Below, piece by piece: positions 62,919 to 64,000 of a stretch of 64,000 bases of DNA. The notes under the pieces are model-generated. The model did no database searches. It was given only the letters and a program-made list of their open reading frames with translations, and was not told the DNA's origin. Source of the DNA: Penelope pileata (taxonomy: Eukaryota; Chordata; Aves; Galliformes; Cracidae); contig WBMW01005290.1 in assembly GCA_013396635.1 (NCBI GenBank), forward strand, positions 90,540-154,539. Direction: 5' to 3'. The stretch's first letter is position 1. Each line of letters opens with the position of its first letter. The translations under genes were made by a program, and so were the position numbers.

Positions 62919-63926
62919 GGTGCCAGTACAAAAATCTTGCTCTGAACAAATCAGAAGCAGTGAAAAGAGTATTTTCCTCTACACCAAACCACCAGTTAGA
63001 TACTTTAAGTTAAAAAAATACATCAAGGATTAGAAATAGTCCTTTTTAACAACAAACCTTTAATTACCTTCTTGATCCTATAAAACTACACAATGCAAGT
63101 TATGCTCAAACGTCCAAAACTGTGAAAGACTGACACAAAAAAATGAAAAAAAACAAGTCTGTTCTGCTTTCACATTGTCTTGAAATGTATTCCAATATCT
63201 TAATTCACTCTGAATGTCTGGTTTCAAACCCCAAATTATCTGCATTTATAACAAACCCTAGAAAGAACGAAATTTTTCTTACGTACTTTATGTCAGAAAG
63301 TAGCCTAGAAAGTTTACAAAGAGAAATCTCAGTACTCTCCTAAAGAAAGTAGAAATATCAAAGAAAACAGAAGCTTCTTTGATGTAAATTCCTTCCTTAC
63401 ATTAAAGGATAAACTATGCTCAAAAATCCAGACACCTTACTTTAACAGTATGCAACCTAGCAATATTTTTAAAAGTAGTAATGTAGCCAAACCAATTTAA
63501 AAACCAATTTAAAAAAAGAAGTAAACTGACACAATGAGGTTTGGTTATTCTTCAAGAACAGCAGGCTTCAAACAAAAAGGCTGTGTCCCTGTGAAGAACA
63601 AAGACGTAGTATGTCATTATAAATAATTATTTCTAAGCTTGTATGACTTCATTGAGGCTAAATAAAATACAGGCTTCTAAAATCACTTTCATTTAAGCTG
63701 TATATTTGGAAAGAAACTAAGACCGTTTTGTGCAGCATGACTTTCATCTATTTTATTAAGGATGCTTTGATAAGCTTGGACATGAGCGATATTTGAGTAA
63801 GAATTGCTGTTCTTCAGAGCTAAGTTTTCTGAGTCTTAACAATTGCAAATGAGTTCCTTGGCAAGAATTCTTACTGGTGGCTAGTAAATGTGGTCCCTGA
63901 TACATCCTGGCTTTTTTTTTTTTTTT

Positions 63927-63965
63927 NNNNNNNNNNNNNNNNNNNNNNNNNNNNNNNNNNNNNNN
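63927..63965. other. Assembly gap (39 N)
   Basis: Thirty-nine unknown bases follow a run of T. The poly-T run probably stopped the assembly, and the true gap length is unknown. Confidence 0.99.
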
Positions 63966-64000
63966 ACTATTATCCTATTGACATCCATGAAAATTCAGAA

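Larger units (their letters stand above)
52339..64000 (-). other. MIPEP: MIPEP intron, part (at least 11.6 kb)
   Basis: The next upstream exon should encode the conserved stretch before YNIDPG. I searched this region by eye for it and did not find it, so the intron probably runs past the window end. It holds the transposon cluster at 55585-60005, a poly-A run at 54904-54919, another at 62893-62918 and the assembly gap. An exon hidden in the gap cannot be excluded but the gap is small. Confidence 0.7.

Noticed and set aside
1..64000. CRISPR arrays, tRNA or rRNA genes, prokaryotic operons
   Set aside because: No regularly spaced repeats, no cloverleaf or rRNA sequence seen by eye, and the gene structure is eukaryotic.

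Overview
The window looks like a piece of a bird nuclear genome: one large vertebrate gene with short exons and long AT-rich introns, scattered CR1 LINE fragments of avian type, avian endogenous-retrovirus-type solo LTRs, and one short assembly gap. The species cannot be settled from the sequence alone.

The only protein-coding gene I can support is the 3' half of MIPEP, the mitochondrial intermediate peptidase, on the minus strand. Nine coding exons lie between 52338 and 11027. All eight complete introns are GT-AG and every exon joins in frame, giving the last 343 residues plus a stop codon. This stretch carries the whole zinc site: HEMGH is in one exon and the third ligand, the Glu of FAEVPS, is in the next. 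The N-terminal half, including the transit peptide and promoter, should lie beyond 64000. A polyadenylation signal sits about 140 bases after the stop.

Layout: 1-10885 is downstream intergenic DNA with a CpG-dense patch (about 2846-2935), an LTR (4560-5081) and several CR1 pieces. 10886-52338 is the MIPEP body; its largest intron, about 15 kb, holds most of the intronic CR1 copies. 52339-64000 is intronic and holds a nested transposon cluster (about 55585-60005). There a CR1 is split by an LTR of the same family as the one near position 4560, and a second CR1 is split by a third.

I found no operons, CRISPR arrays, tRNA or rRNA genes, and no convincing undescribed system. The most useful second looks are the CpG-dense patch, two unexplained minus-strand ORFs (8316-8648 and 32094-32630), the nested insertions, the two LTRs in opposite orientation on either side of the exons, and some small tandem and inverted duplications.
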